This document shows, piece after piece, positions 5,859 through 6,441 of a stretch of 6,441 nt of DNA (positions within the stretch are counted from its first letter, which is position 1; every line of letters begins with the position of its first letter). The DNA lies in NCBI GenBank assembly GCA_003156495.1, contig PMHC01000170.1, positions 1 through 6,441 on the forward strand, read 5' to 3'. The notes beneath the pieces were generated by a model, which saw only the letters and a list, made by a program, of their open reading frames with translations, made no database searches and was not told the origin of the DNA. The DNA comes from Acidobacteriaceae bacterium. GTDB taxonomy: Bacteria; Acidobacteriota; Terriglobia; Terriglobales; Acidobacteriaceae. The position numbers and the translations under genes were made by a program.

Positions 5859-6441
5859 ATGACAGACCATTCAAAGATGAAACTCGGCCGTAAAGCCATC
5901 AAGACGGACAGCCGCACGCTGCGGCTGGCGAGTTATTTAACGCCCACGCTACCGCCCCCACCGACCGCCTGCGATTGGACCCGAGGCAGAACCGATTGGG
6001 GCATGATGCTTAACGGTCCCGACCCCGCGGAACCGGCCTATCCAGAGGGATTGGGCGACTGCACTATCGCCGGCTGCGCCCACGCCGTACAGGTTTGGAG
6101 CGCGAATACCACCGGCGAAGTTACCGTGCCCGACAGCTCGATTCTGCACTACTACGAAAAGTGGGACGGATACAAGCCCCAAGAGCCCGACACCGACCAG
6201 GGCGGCATCGAACTGGATGTGCTTAACGATTGGAAGAAGCATAAATTCGCCAACAACGCGTTGCTGGCCTTTGCCGACGCCAACGCGAAAAACCTGACGG
6301 AAATTCGCCAGTCGATCGCGCTCTTCGGCGGCGTCTACATCGGCCTTTCGCTGCCGCTGACCGCGAAGAACCAAGATGTGTGGGACATGGTTCCCGGCGG
6401 CGGCGCCAACGCCGAGCCTGGCAGTTGGGGCGGCCACTGCG
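5859..6441 (+). CDS. Uncharacterised protein with papain-like cysteine-peptidase motifs, 3'-truncated
   Basis: The frame is open from ATG 5859 to the window end (194 codons, no stop seen). It is read from the sequence as MTDHSKMKLGRKAIK and so on. There is no signal peptide; the N-terminus is basic, followed by a Pro-run (LTPTLPPPP, 28-35). Key stretches are GLGDCTIAGCAHAVQVW (Cys68, with Cys73 nearby), DTDQGGIELDVLNDWKKH (111-128), FGGVYIGLSLPLT (156-168) and GSWGGHC (188-194, His193). A GDC cysteine early and a GGH histidine about 125 residues later are the order and spacing expected of a papain-like fold. I recall hypothetical proteins in many soil bacteria with this same GDC...VLNYW...GGAYIGLALP...WGGHAV pattern, followed by a region that could carry the Asn/Asp of a triad; that part is not in the window. 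Whether it is an active peptidase is unknown. It is transcribed divergently from the cytochrome gene. Confidence 0.85.
   Translation, partial: MTDHSKMKLGRKAIKTDSRTLRLASYLTPTLPPPPTACDWTRGRTDWGMMLNGPDPAEPAYPEGLGDCTIAGCAHAVQVWSANTTGEVTVPDSSILHYYEKWDGYKPQEPDTDQGGIELDVLNDWKKHKFANNALLAFADANAKNLTEIRQSIALFGGVYIGLSLPLTAKNQDVWDMVPGGGANAEPGSWGGHC

Noticed and set aside
5949..6437. A 162-codon minus-strand frame at the right edge
   Set aside because: It lies opposite the plus-strand frame that has a good ribosome binding site, the GDC/GGH motifs and a coherent protein pattern.

Overview
The window looks like a piece of an Acidobacteriota chromosome or metagenome contig. It is GC-rich, and the protein sequences have an acidobacterial flavour. 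The gap around 2905-2995 holds a two-hairpin element with CTAAAG cores that I recall as a common intergenic repeat in that phylum. The phylum call is inference from memory; no rRNA or other taxonomic marker is present.

Layout from left to right. (1) 1-1070, plus strand: the C-terminal two thirds of a type-B carboxylesterase, cut by the window edge, with all three catalytic-triad residues visible. (2) 1071-1182: a convergent gap containing a strong perfect-stem hairpin. (3) 1183-2835, minus strand: a divergent citramalate synthase (CimA-type) with an HMGL-like TIM barrel, a linker and a LeuA-type regulatory domain. (4) 2836-3025: a gap with the two-hairpin repeat. (5) 3026-5020, minus strand: a full-length fused TMD-NBD ABC exporter of the MdlB/MsbA type, with an LSTGQ signature and an unusual insertion after the A-loop. 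(6) 5081-5659, minus strand: a membrane-anchored monohaem cytochrome c with a good ribosome binding site. (7) 5660-5858: a divergent promoter gap with short repeats and a palindrome. (8) 5859 to the window end, plus strand: the first 194 codons of an uncharacterised protein with GDC and GGH motifs that resemble a papain-like cysteine-peptidase core.

The genes do not form one obvious pathway. Cytochrome, ABC exporter and citramalate synthase share the minus strand. The first two are 60 bases apart and could be co-transcribed, while the 190-base repeat-bearing gap suggests the third is separate. The esterase converges on this block and the peptidase-like gene diverges from it. I see no CRISPR array, tRNA, rRNA, transposase or clear phage module. 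The least described item is the truncated peptidase-like gene at the right edge.
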